This document shows positions 26,535 through 35,214 of a stretch of DNA of 64,000 nucleotides, piece by piece (the first letter of the stretch is position 1; every line of letters begins with the position of its first letter). The translations under genes were made by a program, and so were the position numbers. The stretch lies in NCBI GenBank assembly GCA_031287575.1, contig JAITSV010000076.1, positions 124,001 through 188,000 on the forward strand, in the 5' to 3' direction. This DNA is from Desulfovibrio sp. Lineage in GTDB: Bacteria > Desulfobacterota > Desulfovibrionia > Desulfovibrionales > Desulfovibrionaceae. The notes below the pieces were generated by a model. The model was not told the origin of the DNA. It saw only the letters and a list, made by a program, of their open reading frames with translations, and ran no database searches.

Positions 26535-26677
26535 GGGCGTGTTTGCAAGCAGGTTTTTTGTTCGCTGGCGAGGAAAACAAGCCTGTCATGAAGGAATATA
26601 CTCTTCGGTATTTGACTGAAATGGCAGGCGAAGTTTGACGAAGCCAGCGGGCAAAAGGACCGTTTGCAAACACGCCC
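26535..26677 (-). repeat. Long palindrome abutting the flgF stop codon
   Basis: GGGCGTGTTTGCAA (26535-26548) pairs with TTTGCAAACACGCCC (26663-26677), and the last base is the first of the flgF stop codon on the plus-strand numbering. Read with flgF: GCCCGCTGGCTTCGTCAAAC, centre AGTCAAATACCGAAGAGTAT, then TTGTTTTCCTCGCCAGCGAAC. This is the clearest copy for seeing that the outer arms also pair (CGCTGG with CCAGCG). Confidence 0.85.
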
Positions 26678-27456
26678 TAGACTTTCTTGCCAACCTTCTG
26701 CGTAGCCTCCCGATCTATGGAATCGGTGGTCTGCATCACCTTCTGATAGGCTTCGAACTGCCGCTGGGCTTCGATCATGTTCACCATTTCGGAGACCACC
26801 TCGACGTTGGACGCCTCCAGGTAGCCCTGGGCCACGTAGGCACCTTCGGCGGGCACCTCGCCCGCGTTGGATCCGGGCCGCAGCCGGTACATGTTGCCGC
26901 CCAGCTTTTCCAGGGCGGTCAGGTCGTTCACGGTGACCATGTTCAACTGGCCCACCTGGGCACCGTCCGCGAAGATCTGCCCGTCGTCGGAAATCTGCAC
27001 TTCCTCGCCGGGGGGCAGGGCAATGTCGCCGCCGTCGCCCTGCACCGCGTGGCCCATGGCGGTCACCAACTGGCCGTCGGCGGTCTGGATGAAGTTGCCG
27101 TTGCGGGTGTAGAATTCGCCCTCGGGGGTACGCACCTTGAAAAAGGCGTTGCCGGAGATGGCCACGTCCAGCGGGTTGCCGGTGTAGCGCATGCTGCCCT
27201 GCTCGAAATCGGTGTGGGCCACGGCTATGCGGGGCCGGGCCACGTGCATGGGCTCCGGAAAGAGCTTTTTCGAGCGCACGTTGGCAATGGGCTCCATGAT
27301 CTGGTCATGGGCGTACAGTTGCATGGTATCCTTGAAGGATATGACGTCGCGCTTGTAGCCCGTGGTATTCACGTTCGCGAGATTGTTCGAGATGTTGTTC
27401 ATGCGGTGCTCGTTGGTGAGCGCGCCGAACAGGCTCGACAACATGCCTTCCTGCAT
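26677..27456 (-). CDS. flgF: Flagellar proximal rod protein FlgF
   Basis: 259 residues from the ATG at 27456, preceded by GCAAGGAGG; the longer frame to 27513 would overlap the promoter. Begins MQEGMLSSLFGALTNEHRM followed by NNISNNLANVNTTGYKR, and ends with EMVNMIEAQRQFEAYQKVMQTTDSI, the rod protein pattern. First gene of the flagellar run, 30 nt downstream of a predicted sigma-54 start site. Confidence 0.95.
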   Translation of the reverse strand: MQEGMLSSLFGALTNEHRMNNISNNLANVNTTGYKRDVISFKDTMQLYAHDQIMEPIANVRSKKLFPEPMHVARPRIAVAHTDFEQGSMRYTGNPLDVAISGNAFFKVRTPEGEFYTRNGNFIQTADGQLVTAMGHAVQGDGGDIALPPGEEVQISDDGQIFADGAQVGQLNMVTVNDLTALEKLGGNMYRLRPGSNAGEVPAEGAYVAQGYLEASNVEVVSEMVNMIEAQRQFEAYQKVMQTTDSIDREATQKVGKKV

Positions 27457-27496
27457 GCGTGCCTCCTTGCGGGCATGCTGCCCGCGCCAGTGGCTG

Positions 27497-27512
27497 TGCA
27501 AGGCGTGGGCCA
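27497..27512 (-). promoter_or_regulatory. Sigma-54 promoter for the flagellar genes
   Basis: On the minus strand: TGGCCCACGCCTTGCA. GG and GC are separated by exactly 10 nt, and the -12 part (TTGCA) is perfect. The predicted start is near 27486, with GGAGG of flgF about 15-20 nt further on. Sigma-54 control of rod/hook genes is common. Which activator acts here is not shown by the sequence. Confidence 0.75.
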
Positions 27513-27682
27513 CACCGGTAAACCTGCATCATTCCAGCGCTTGGCAACGCGTGCACCCTGTCCCGCACGCAGCATCCACGGGCCGGACCGACGGAACAAC
27601 GACGGTCATCCGCCCTGCCCCGCGCGCTGGCCTCCGGCCTCGGCCCCGGACGAAACCCGCGCCCTTCCCGCGCCATCTCCTG

Positions 27683-27711
27683 TTGACAGACCTCTGGCCC
27701 CATACTATATA
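27683..27711 (+). promoter_or_regulatory. Strong sigma-70 promoter of the rimP-nusA-infB operon
   Basis: TTGACA (27683-27688), a 17-nt spacer, then TATATA (27706-27711): close to full consensus. It lies in the 445-nt space between divergent flgF and rimP. The predicted start is near 27718, giving a leader of about 180 nt before rimP. Confidence 0.85.
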
Positions 27712-27830
27712 TTCGCGTCTTGACAGAAGCGGCTGCCGATATTCCTCTGGAATCGCTTCACGGAGCGCCACGCCTTACCGCTCCACGGCAACGCCGCTTC
27801 GACATCCTGAGGGCCGTACGCGGCCATTCC

Positions 27831-27858
27831 GGGTGGCCTTTCGGCCCCCTTTTTTTTT
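27831..27858 (+). terminator. Terminator-like hairpin in the rimP leader (possible attenuator)
   Basis: GGGtGGCC-TTTC-GGCCcCC followed by nine T lies about 115 nt after the predicted start and 45 nt before rimP, on the coding strand of a major operon. An upstream alternative pairing is possible through gggccgtacgcggcc (27811-27825). A terminator inside a leader suggests transcription attenuation or read-through control of nusA expression. Confidence 0.65.
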
Positions 27859-27901
27859 GCTGCGGCTCCGCCGCCCACGACAACGGACGTTACCCCGCAT
27901 C

Positions 27902-28573
27902 ATGAGCACGCATCCCCTCCGCGACGCCGTCGCCGCCATCGCCACGCCCCTGGCCGACGCCCTGGGCATTGCCCTGTGGGGCATCGAAATCCTTGACGGG
28001 GGGCGCATGGTGCTGCGCGTGTACGTGGACGCCAGGCCCGGCATGCCCGCGCCCGCCGAGGGCGATGCGCCCGAAGCCGCCGAAGGCGTCATCCCCTCGG
28101 ATGTCACATCCGAAGGCGTCACAATAGACCAGTGCGCCCGCCTTTCGCGCCAGCTTGGCCTTGCCCTGGACGTGGAAGACGTGATCCGCGACGCCTACGT
28201 ACTCGAAGTGTCCTCTCCGGGGCTGGAACGCCCCTTCTTCGAGATCGCCCAGGTGGCCCCCTACGCGGGCCGCACCATCGAACTCACCCTTGCGGTGCCC
28301 CACCCGGAATGGCCGGGCCGCCGCAAGTTCCGGGCGGACATCGTGCGGGTGGAAGGCGACACCCTCACCTTTCTGCCCGACACCGCGCCCCGCCCCGACG
28401 AAGACCCCGCCCCCCTCAGCGTGGCGTGGGACGACGTGAAGAAGGCGCACCTCGTCCACGTTTTTCCCGACACGACCCGGCCCCAGCCCGGCGGCAAGAC
28501 CGGCCAGCGCAAGAAGGCGCAGCCCAAGAAGCCCGCACGCGGCGGCGCGCCGCACGACGACACCACGGACTAG
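27902..28573 (+). CDS. rimP: Ribosome maturation factor RimP
   Basis: 223 residues. RimP helps assemble the 30S subunit. Visible features: LRDAVAAIATPLADALGIALWGIEIL at the start, GVTIDQCARLSRQLGLALDVEDVIRDAYVLEVSSPGLERPF in the middle, and a C-terminal SH3-like region followed by a basic Lys/Pro/Gly tail. A 25-residue Ala/Glu/Pro insert sits before GVTIDQ. Ribosome site weak. nusA follows after 23 nt, the standard gene order. Confidence 0.94.
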   Translation: MSTHPLRDAVAAIATPLADALGIALWGIEILDGGRMVLRVYVDARPGMPAPAEGDAPEAAEGVIPSDVTSEGVTIDQCARLSRQLGLALDVEDVIRDAYVLEVSSPGLERPFFEIAQVAPYAGRTIELTLAVPHPEWPGRRKFRADIVRVEGDTLTFLPDTAPRPDEDPAPLSVAWDDVKKAHLVHVFPDTTRPQPGGKTGQRKKAQPKKPARGGAPHDDTTD

Positions 28574-28596
28574 GCCACCGATCCGGAGGAGTACCC

Positions 28597-29928
28597 ATGA
28601 GCCTGGAACTCAAGAAGGCCATCGACCAGATCAGCAAGGACAAGGGTCTTGACCGCGACATGCTGATCGACACCTTGGAGGAAGCCGTCCGCACCTCCGT
28701 GGCCCGCAAGTTCGGCGACGAAATGGACGCCGAAGTCAGCTACAACGACGAGACCGGCGAAATCGACGTCTATCAGTTCAAGATCGTCGTGAAGCAGGTC
28801 GAGAACCCCAACAGCGAAATTTCGCTCGAGGACGCGCGCGCCCACGACCCCAGCGTACAGCTGGACGACGAAATGGGCTTCCGCGTGAAGATCGAGGACC
28901 TTGGCCGCATCGCCGCCCAGTCGGCCAAGCAGGTGATCATCCAGCGCATGCGCGACGCGGAGCAGGAGATCATCTACGAGGAATACAAGGACCGCCGGGG
29001 CGAAATCGTCAGCGGCATCATCCAGCGCCGCGACAAGGCCGGGTGGATCATCAACCTTGGCCGCACCGAAGCGCTGCTGCCCAAGGAAGAACAGATCCCG
29101 CGCGAACACTACAAGCGCGGCGACCGGGTGCAGGCCATCCTCATCGACGTGCGCAAGGAAGGGCGCGGCCCGCAGGTCATCGTGTCCCGCGCGCACCGCG
29201 ACTACATGGCGGCCCTGTTCCGCCGCGAAGTGCCCGAAGTGGACGACGGCACCGTGCAGATCATGGGCGTCTCGCGCGACCCCGGCAGCCGCGCCAAGGC
29301 CGCCGTCATGTCGCGCGACCGCGACGTGGATCCGGTGGGCGCCTGCGTGGGCATTCGCGGTTCGCGCATCCAGAACATCGTGCAGGAAATGCGCGGCGAG
29401 CGCATCGACATCGTGGTCTGGAGCCCGGACATCGCCACATACGCCCGCAACGCCCTTTCCCCGGCGGTGATCTCGCGCATCGTGGTGGACGAGGAAGAGA
29501 ACCTGCTCGAAGTCATCGTGCCCGACGACCAGCTGACCAACGCCATCGGGCGCAAGGGCCAGAACGTGAAGCTGGCCGCGAAGCTGCTGGGCTGGAAGAT
29601 AGATATCTACACCGAAACCCGCTACAACGAGGCCAACGCCATCGGACGCGGGCTCGAGCAGATCGCCAGCGTCGCCGAAATCTCCATCGAACAGTTCATC
29701 GCGGCAGGGTTCCAGTCCATCGAACGCCTGCGTGAAGCCGACGACGAGGAACTTTCCTCGGCGCTGGGCCTTGCGCCGGGCAAGATCGCCGACCTGCGCG
29801 CGGCCATCAACTTCCTTGCGCCCCAGGCGCAGGACGATGCCGACGCGACTGCCGAACCGGATGCGGAGCCCGCTCCGGAGGCCGCCGAAGGCGCGGGCGA
29901 AGGAACCGAAGCCGAAGCGAAGGAATAG
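28597..29928 (+). CDS. nusA: Transcription termination/antitermination factor NusA
   Basis: 443 residues with GGAGGAG before the ATG. NusA N-terminal domain (MSLELKKAIDQISKDKGLDRDMLIDTLEEAV), S1 domain (RRGEIVSGIIQRRDKAGWIINLG), two KH domains (GACVGIRGSRIQNIVQE; NAIGRKGQNVKLAAKLLGWKIDI) and one C-terminal helix-hairpin repeat (ADDEELSSALGLAPGKIADLR), then an acidic Ala/Glu tail. It binds RNA polymerase and RNA and acts in pausing and termination. Confidence 0.97.
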   Translation: MSLELKKAIDQISKDKGLDRDMLIDTLEEAVRTSVARKFGDEMDAEVSYNDETGEIDVYQFKIVVKQVENPNSEISLEDARAHDPSVQLDDEMGFRVKIEDLGRIAAQSAKQVIIQRMRDAEQEIIYEEYKDRRGEIVSGIIQRRDKAGWIINLGRTEALLPKEEQIPREHYKRGDRVQAILIDVRKEGRGPQVIVSRAHRDYMAALFRREVPEVDDGTVQIMGVSRDPGSRAKAAVMSRDRDVDPVGACVGIRGSRIQNIVQEMRGERIDIVVWSPDIATYARNALSPAVISRIVVDEEENLLEVIVPDDQLTNAIGRKGQNVKLAAKLLGWKIDIYTETRYNEANAIGRGLEQIASVAEISIEQFIAAGFQSIERLREADDEELSSALGLAPGKIADLRAAINFLAPQAQDDADATAEPDAEPAPEAAEGAGEGTEAEAKE

Positions 29929-29935
29929 TACGCGG

Positions 29936-30187
29936 ATGGATGACGCCATCCGCGGGAAGCACATACCATTACGCACCTGCGTCATATGCAGGCGCCGCTT
30001 TGCAAAGCGCGAGCTTCTGCGGTACGTCCCCCCGACGGACGCCGCCGGGGCGGGGGCCGACCCCGTTCCGGACGAAAGGCAGGTACTGCCTGGACGCGGG
30101 TTCTACGTATGCGAAAGCCCCGAATGCCGGGAGCGATTCCGGAAGTTTGGCGGCTGGCGAAGGAAGCGCAAGGGGGTTCAGGAATGA
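29936..30187 (+). CDS. ylxR: YlxR-family (DUF448) nucleic-acid-binding protein
   Basis: 83 residues from the ATG at 29936, 7 nt after nusA. The family pattern is clear: [21 protein letters not shown], then [28 protein letters not shown] small basic protein almost always found between nusA and infB; proposed to bind RNA and influence RNase P or gene expression, though its role is uncertain. Its stop overlaps the infB start (ATGA). Confidence 0.93.
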   Translation: MDDAIRGKHIPLRTCVICRRRFAKRELLRYVPPTDAAGAGADPVPDERQVLPGRGFYVCESPECRERFRKFGGWRRKRKGVQE

Positions 30188-33100
30188 CCGACGACAAGAC
30201 CAGGGTGAAGGACCTGTCCACGGAGCTGGGCGTGTCCACCAAAGATCTGCTCCACACGCTGCGCGATCTCGACATCCCGGCCAAGAGCGTGATGACCACG
30301 CTTACCGCCGACGAGGTCAGCCGCGTGCGCGAACGCCATCAGGGCCAGACCGCCGAAGCGGGCGTTGACCGCAAGGTGGTGCAGCCCGGCGTCATCGTGC
30401 GCCGCCGCCGCCGCGACGGCGAAGAGGGCGAAGCCCCCGTGCGTCGTCGTGCCGAAGAGCGCGAAGCTGCCTCGGGCACCGCCGAGGCTGCCGACGCTGG
30501 TGCGTCCGCCGCCAAGGCCGAAGCGCCCGTGCCACCCGCAGCTGACGAACGGCCCGCCCGTGCCGCCCGCGCCGAAGCCCCCGCGGCGCCCGAGGCACGT
30601 GCCGCCGCGCCCGCCGCGCGCATCATCCGCCGCCACGACGAGCCCGCACCGGTCGCAGCAACACCGGCAGAGCCCGCGCAGGCCACCCCCGTGGCCCCGG
30701 CAGCCCCTGCGGCGCCTGTGCCCACCGGTGCGGACAAGCCCGCCGCAGTGCAGGCGGAAGCCGCCCCCTCCGAGGCCCCTGCGCCCGCTACGGCTGACAA
30801 GGCCACCGAGCCCAAGGCCGAAAAGCCCGCCACGCCCACCGCGCGCATCATCCGCCCGGCCCGGCCCGACGCTTCGGCCATGCCCGACGCCACCCCCCAG
30901 CCGTCCATCCTGCCCCCCGTGGCCGCCGACGCCGCCCCGCGCGGTGAAGGCGTGGACGGCAACGAGGACGACGCCGACGGCAACCGCCGCAGGAAAAAGA
31001 AGCGCACGCCCGACGTGCCCGGACCGCAGGTCCGCGTCATTTCCCGTCCCGATCCTTCCGCCCCGGCTCCGCGCCCCTACCCGCGCGAAGGCGGGCAGGG
31101 CGACCGCCCCGCCTATGGCGACCGTCCCGCATACGGCGACCGGCAGGGCTACCAGCCCCGCTCCGGCGGCCCCGGCGGCGACCGCCCCGGCTACGGTGGC
31201 GACCGGCAGGGCTATGCGCCCCGTCCCGGTGGCCCCGGCGGCGACCGCCCCGGCGGTGACCGTCCCGGTTACGCGCCCCGCCCCGGTGGCCCTGGCGGCG
31301 ATCGGCCCGGCTACGCCCCCCGTCCTGGTGGCCCCGGCGGCGACCGTCCCGGCTACGGCCCCCGTCCCGGTGGTCCTGGTGGTCCCGGCGGCCCCGGTGG
31401 TGATCGCCCCGGCGGTTACCGTCCCGGCGGTCCCGGTGGTCCCCGTCCCGGTGGTCCCGGCGGTCCCGGCTACGGTCCCCGTCCTGGTGGTCCCGGCGGC
31501 CCTGGTGGTCCCGGCATGGGCCAGCCCCCGGCCGGCGGCGACGAAGGCCAGAGCAAGAAGAAACGCCTGAAGGGCCGCCGCACGGTGGACTTCCAGGCCG
31601 GTGCCGACCGCGCCCCGCGTGGCCGCGAGGACGACGATTTCCCGCGTGGCGGTTCCCGCCGCGGCAAGGGGCGCAAGGGCCGCGACATGAAGCCCGCCAC
31701 CGCCACCCAGCCGCTGAAGGCCGCCAAGCGCAAGATCAAGGTCGAGGAAGCCATCCGCGTGGCCGACATGGCCCACCAGATGGGCCTGAAGTCCACCGAA
31801 ATCATCAAGGTGCTGTTCGGTCTCGGCGTCATGGCGACCATCAACCAGTCGCTGGACATCGAAACCGCCACCCTGGTGGCCTCGGAATTCGGCTACGAAG
31901 TGGAAAAGGTGGGCTTCTCGGAAGACGACTACCTGATCCCCAAGGAAGAAGACGCGCCCGAAACCTTGCAGCATCGTCCGCCCGTGGTCACCATCATGGG
32001 CCACGTCGACCACGGCAAGACCTCGCTGCTCGACGCCATCCGCAAGACCAACGTTACCATGGGCGAAGCGGGCGGCATCACCCAGCACATCGGCGCGTAC
32101 CACGTGACCACCAAGAAGGGTGAGATCGTGTTCCTTGACACGCCCGGCCACGAAGCGTTCACCGCCATGCGTGCCCGTGGCGCGCAGGTGACCGACATCG
32201 TCGTGCTCGTGGTGGCCGCCGACGACGGCGTCATGGAGCAGACCCGCGAAGCGGTGAACCACTCCAAGGCCGCTGGCGTGCCCATCATGGTCGCCGTCAA
32301 CAAGATGGACAAGGAAGGCGCCAACCCCGACCGCGTGCAGCGCGAACTGTCGGAGCTGGGCCTGGTGTCCGAAGCCTGGGGCGGCGATACCGTGTTCAGC
32401 CATGTGTCGGCCAAGACCCGCCAGGGCCTTGACGAACTGCTGGAACTGCTGGCCTTGCAGGCCGAAATCCTTGAGCTGAAGGCCAACCCCGACAAGCCCG
32501 CCCGTGGCCACATCGTGGAAGCCAAGCTGGACAAGGGCCGTGGCCCCGTGGCCACCGTACTGATCCAGGAAGGCACCCTGCGCCAGGGCGACACCTTCGT
32601 GTGCGGCGTGTTCAGCGGCCGCGTGCGCGCCATGTTCAACGACCAGGGCAAGAAGGTGAAGGAAGCCGGCCCCGCCATGCCGGTGGAAGTGCAGGGCTTC
32701 GAGGGCGTGCCCGAAGCGGGCGAGGAATTCGTGTGCGTGACGGACGAAAAGCTCGCCCGCCGCATCGCGGAAACCCGCGCCGTGAAGCAGCGCGAAAAGG
32801 AACTGGCCCGCGAATCCAAGGTTACCCTGGAAACGTTCCTGTCCCGCCGCGTCGACGACCAGGAAGCCCTGGTGCTCAACCTTGTCGTCAAGGCCGACGT
32901 GCAGGGCTCGCTGGAAGCCATTTCCGAAGCGCTGCGCAAGCTCAGCACCGAAAAGGTACGCATCAACATCATCCATGGCGGTGCCGGGGCCATCTCCGAA
33001 TCCGACATCCTGCTGGCATCGGCCTCCGACGCCATCATCATCGGCTTCAACGTCCGTCCGACCGCCAAGGTCAAGGACATCGCCGAGCAGGAGAACGTGG

Positions 33101-33480
33101 ACATCCGCTTCTACGACATCATCTACAAGCTTGTGGATGAAGTGAAGAATGCCATGGAAGGCATGCTCGCCCCGGTGCAGCGCGAAGTGTACCTGGGTCA
33201 GGTGGAAGTGCGGCAGACCTTCAGCGTGCCCAAGGTGGGCACCATCGCGGGCTGCCATGTTGCCGACGGCAAGATCACCCGCAACGCAGGGGTTCGCCTG
33301 CTGCGCGACGGCGTGGTGGTCTACACCGGCAAGATCACGTCCCTCAAGCGCTTCAAGGACGACATGAAGGAAGTCATGAAGGGCTACGAATGCGGTGTTG
33401 GCCTTGAAAACTTCAACGACATCAAGATAGGCGACATCATCGAAGCCTTCGAGATGGTCGAAGAAGCCGCCACGCTGTAA
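30184..33480 (+). CDS. infB: Translation initiation factor IF-2
   Basis: 1098 residues, long for IF-2. An N-terminal IF2_N motif ([21 protein letters not shown]) is followed by an Ala/Pro region, then a stretch at about residues 300-450 of repeats of the type [14 protein letters not shown], a Lys/Arg-rich patch and a second IF2_N motif ([19 protein letters not shown]). The GTPase domain starts about residue 605 with [17 protein letters not shown] and NKMDK, followed by the initiator-tRNA-binding C-terminal domains. It brings fMet-tRNA to the 30S subunit. The start overlaps ylxR by 4 nt. Confidence 0.97.
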   Translation: MTDDKTRVKDLSTELGVSTKDLLHTLRDLDIPAKSVMTTLTADEVSRVRERHQGQTAEAGVDRKVVQPGVIVRRRRRDGEEGEAPVRRRAEEREAASGTAEAADAGASAAKAEAPVPPAADERPARAARAEAPAAPEARAAAPAARIIRRHDEPAPVAATPAEPAQATPVAPAAPAAPVPTGADKPAAVQAEAAPSEAPAPATADKATEPKAEKPATPTARIIRPARPDASAMPDATPQPSILPPVAADAAPRGEGVDGNEDDADGNRRRKKKRTPDVPGPQVRVISRPDPSAPAPRPYPREGGQGDRPAYGDRPAYGDRQGYQPRSGGPGGDRPGYGGDRQGYAPRPGGPGGDRPGGDRPGYAPRPGGPGGDRPGYAPRPGGPGGDRPGYGPRPGGPGGPGGPGGDRPGGYRPGGPGGPRPGGPGGPGYGPRPGGPGGPGGPGMGQPPAGGDEGQSKKKRLKGRRTVDFQAGADRAPRGREDDDFPRGGSRRGKGRKGRDMKPATATQPLKAAKRKIKVEEAIRVADMAHQMGLKSTEIIKVLFGLGVMATINQSLDIETATLVASEFGYEVEKVGFSEDDYLIPKEEDAPETLQHRPPVVTIMGHVDHGKTSLLDAIRKTNVTMGEAGGITQHIGAYHVTTKKGEIVFLDTPGHEAFTAMRARGAQVTDIVVLVVAADDGVMEQTREAVNHSKAAGVPIMVAVNKMDKEGANPDRVQRELSELGLVSEAWGGDTVFSHVSAKTRQGLDELLELLALQAEILELKANPDKPARGHIVEAKLDKGRGPVATVLIQEGTLRQGDTFVCGVFSGRVRAMFNDQGKKVKEAGPAMPVEVQGFEGVPEAGEEFVCVTDEKLARRIAETRAVKQREKELARESKVTLETFLSRRVDDQEALVLNLVVKADVQGSLEAISEALRKLSTEKVRINIIHGGAGAISESDILLASASDAIIIGFNVRPTAKVKDIAEQENVDIRFYDIIYKLVDEVKNAMEGMLAPVQREVYLGQVEVRQTFSVPKVGTIAGCHVADGKITRNAGVRLLRDGVVVYTGKITSLKRFKDDMKEVMKGYECGVGLENFNDIKIGDIIEAFEMVEEAATL

Positions 33481-33603
33481 GGATAGACAGACCACGAATG
33501 CCTTCGGCGGGCAGGGGGCGCAAGCCTCCTGCCCTGCCGATTTACCGGCGCGGGATTTGCCCGCGGGATTTGTCAACGATGCGCCACGCGGCGCGGCACC
33601 CCC

Positions 33604-33894
33604 ATGATCATCGGCGTGCTCACGGTGGAATTCGAGTTGCACGGCAACGATTCCCTGAAGGGGAAGCGGCGCATCGCCAGCAGCCTGAAGACGAAGGTCC
33701 GCAACACCTTCAACGTGTCCATCGCCGAGGTGCGCAACCAGGATTCCCTGACCCGGCTGTCGCTGGCCGTGGTTTCGGTAAGCAACAGCGAGCGGCACCT
33801 GCAAAGTCGGCTCGACAAGTGCCTGGCCATGATGGAAGCGGTGTGCCCCGAAGAGATGGTGTACAGCGACATAGAATTTTTCGCCGCCGAATAG
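33604..33894 (+). CDS. ylxP: YlxP-family (DUF503) protein
   Basis: 96 residues. MIIGVLTVEFELHGNDSLKGKRR and NVSIAEVRNQDSLTRLSLAVVSVS match the DUF503 pattern, as in Bacillus YlxP. Usually encoded between infB and rbfA; here rbfA does not follow. Function is not established and a ribosome-related role is inferred from position. The stop is directly abutted by a palindromic element at 33895. Confidence 0.9.
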   Translation: MIIGVLTVEFELHGNDSLKGKRRIASSLKTKVRNTFNVSIAEVRNQDSLTRLSLAVVSVSNSERHLQSRLDKCLAMMEAVCPEEMVYSDIEFFAAE

Positions 33895-34019
33895 GCGCGA
33901 CGGGCCCTTCGCCTGCTGGCTGCGTCAAACGTCGCCACCCGGATCGGTCACGTACCAAAGAGTACGTTCCCTCCCGGCTGTCTTGTTTTCCTTGCCAGCA
34001 AACGAAAATCCCGCCGCGC
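33895..34019 (+). repeat. Long palindrome abutting the ylxP stop codon
   Basis: GCGCGACGGG (33895-33904) pairs with CCCGCCGCGC (34010-34019). Read with ylxP: CTGCTGGCTGCGTCAAAC, centre GGTCACGTACCAAAGAGTACG, then TTGTTTTCCTTGCCAGCAAACG. This is the only plus-strand member directly after a gene, and it keeps the same orientation relative to that gene as the minus-strand members. Confidence 0.82.
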
Positions 34020-34051
34020 TAAAGACAGGTGCCCCCGCTGGGGCAACGTCG

Positions 34052-34182
34052 CCCCCCCTTTGAAAAGTTTGGGGGGGAGGGGGCCGGGGAGGGAGACCCT
34101 TTCACGCTCTGCGGACGCCCTCCGTAATGTTCGCGCAAGCGCTTACATGACGGCTGCCGCAAAAGGTCCCCTCCCCGGCTCT
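34052..34182. repeat. C7/G7 hairpin and a 20-bp inverted repeat upstream of nrnA
   Basis: Seven C and seven G (34052-34058, 34071-34077) flank TTTGAAAAGTTT. Just after, GGGCCGGGGAGGGAGACCC (34081 on) forms an imperfect inverted repeat with GGTCCCCTCCCCGGCTC (34165-34181). Similar G-rich intergenic sequence is, from memory, common in Desulfovibrio genomes. No coding sequence is visible here; it fills the rest of the 322-nt ylxP-nrnA gap. Confidence 0.55.
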
Positions 34183-34216
34183 TCCCCTGAAAACGCCCCC
34201 CCGCAGGAACCCCACC

Positions 34217-35209
34217 ATGACAGATACCGCAGCCAGCATCGCAGCCATCCTCCGTGCAGAGGACGACATCCTTGTGGCCAGCCACGCCAACCCGGACGGC
34301 GACGCCGTGGGGTCCATGGCGGCGGTGGCGCACATGTTGCGCGCGCTTGGCAAGCGGTTCCGGCTGTACAACACCAGCGGGGTGCCGCAGCAGTACGGCT
34401 GGGTGGACATGGGCGGCCAGGTTGCCCGCACTTGGGCGGAGCTGGAAGGCTTCACCCCGCGCCTGGCGGTGATTCTGGACTGCGGCGACGCGCACCGCGT
34501 GGGCGGCGACCTGCAGGGAAAGTTGCCGGAGCTGCGCAGCGTGAACATCGACCATCACCTCGGCAATCCCATGTTCGGCACGGTGGGCAACTGGGTGGAG
34601 CCGCACCTGGCGGCCACCTGCCAGATGGCGGGCATGCTGGCGCGCGAACTGGGCGTGCCGCTTTCCGGCCCGTTGGGCGAGGCGGTGTACCTTGGCATCT
34701 GCACGGACACCGGCAACTTCTGCTACGGCAGCACCAGCGGCGAACTGCTGGAACTGGCGGCGGAGATCGTGCGGCTGGGGCTTGCGCCCGGCCTGTTCCA
34801 CGACCGGCTGGAAAACAACTGGTCCATCGGCCGCATGCGGCTGTGGGGCGCGTTGATGCAGGGCATAGAACTGCACTGCGGCGGCGCGGTGGCGGTGTCG
34901 GTGATCACCGACGACATGTTCGCACTGCACGGGGCGGACAAGGACGATCTGGAAGGCTACGCCTCTCAGTTGCGGCGCCTTGCCGGGGTGCGGGTATCGC
35001 TGATGGTGCGCGGCGACGGCGCGGGTCGCAGCAAGATCAGCCTGCGCTCCAGTGGCACCGATGATGTGCGCGTGGTGGCGGCGTCCTTCGGCGGCGGCGG
35101 CCACCGCAATGCCGCCGGGGCGGAACTGGACATGCAGCCGCACGAGGCCGCGCGGGCCGTGCTGGCGGCCATTCCCGCGCAGCTTGCACCCTGCGGCAAA
35201 GAGGCATAA
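34217..35209 (+). CDS. nrnA: DHH-family phosphoesterase, NrnA-type nanoRNase/pAp phosphatase
   Basis: 330 residues. DHH motifs: SHANPDGDAVGSM (metal ligands), LDCGDAHR, NIDHHLGN and TDTGNFCYG. The C-terminal DHHA1 domain has GRSKISLRSSG and FGGGGHRNAAGAEL. NrnA enzymes degrade 2-5 nt RNAs and convert 3'-phosphoadenosine 5'-phosphate to AMP. The latter would also matter in a sulfate reducer, though these organisms reduce APS directly. truB follows 5 nt after the stop, the standard order. Confidence 0.92.
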   Translation: MTDTAASIAAILRAEDDILVASHANPDGDAVGSMAAVAHMLRALGKRFRLYNTSGVPQQYGWVDMGGQVARTWAELEGFTPRLAVILDCGDAHRVGGDLQGKLPELRSVNIDHHLGNPMFGTVGNWVEPHLAATCQMAGMLARELGVPLSGPLGEAVYLGICTDTGNFCYGSTSGELLELAAEIVRLGLAPGLFHDRLENNWSIGRMRLWGALMQGIELHCGGAVAVSVITDDMFALHGADKDDLEGYASQLRRLAGVRVSLMVRGDGAGRSKISLRSSGTDDVRVVAASFGGGGHRNAAGAELDMQPHEAARAVLAAIPAQLAPCGKEA

Positions 35210-35214
35210 AGTAT

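Noticed and set aside
33604-33894. Calling this gene rbfA because of its position after infB
   Set aside because: The sequence matches the DUF503/YlxP pattern (MIIGVL..., NVSIAEV), not RbfA.
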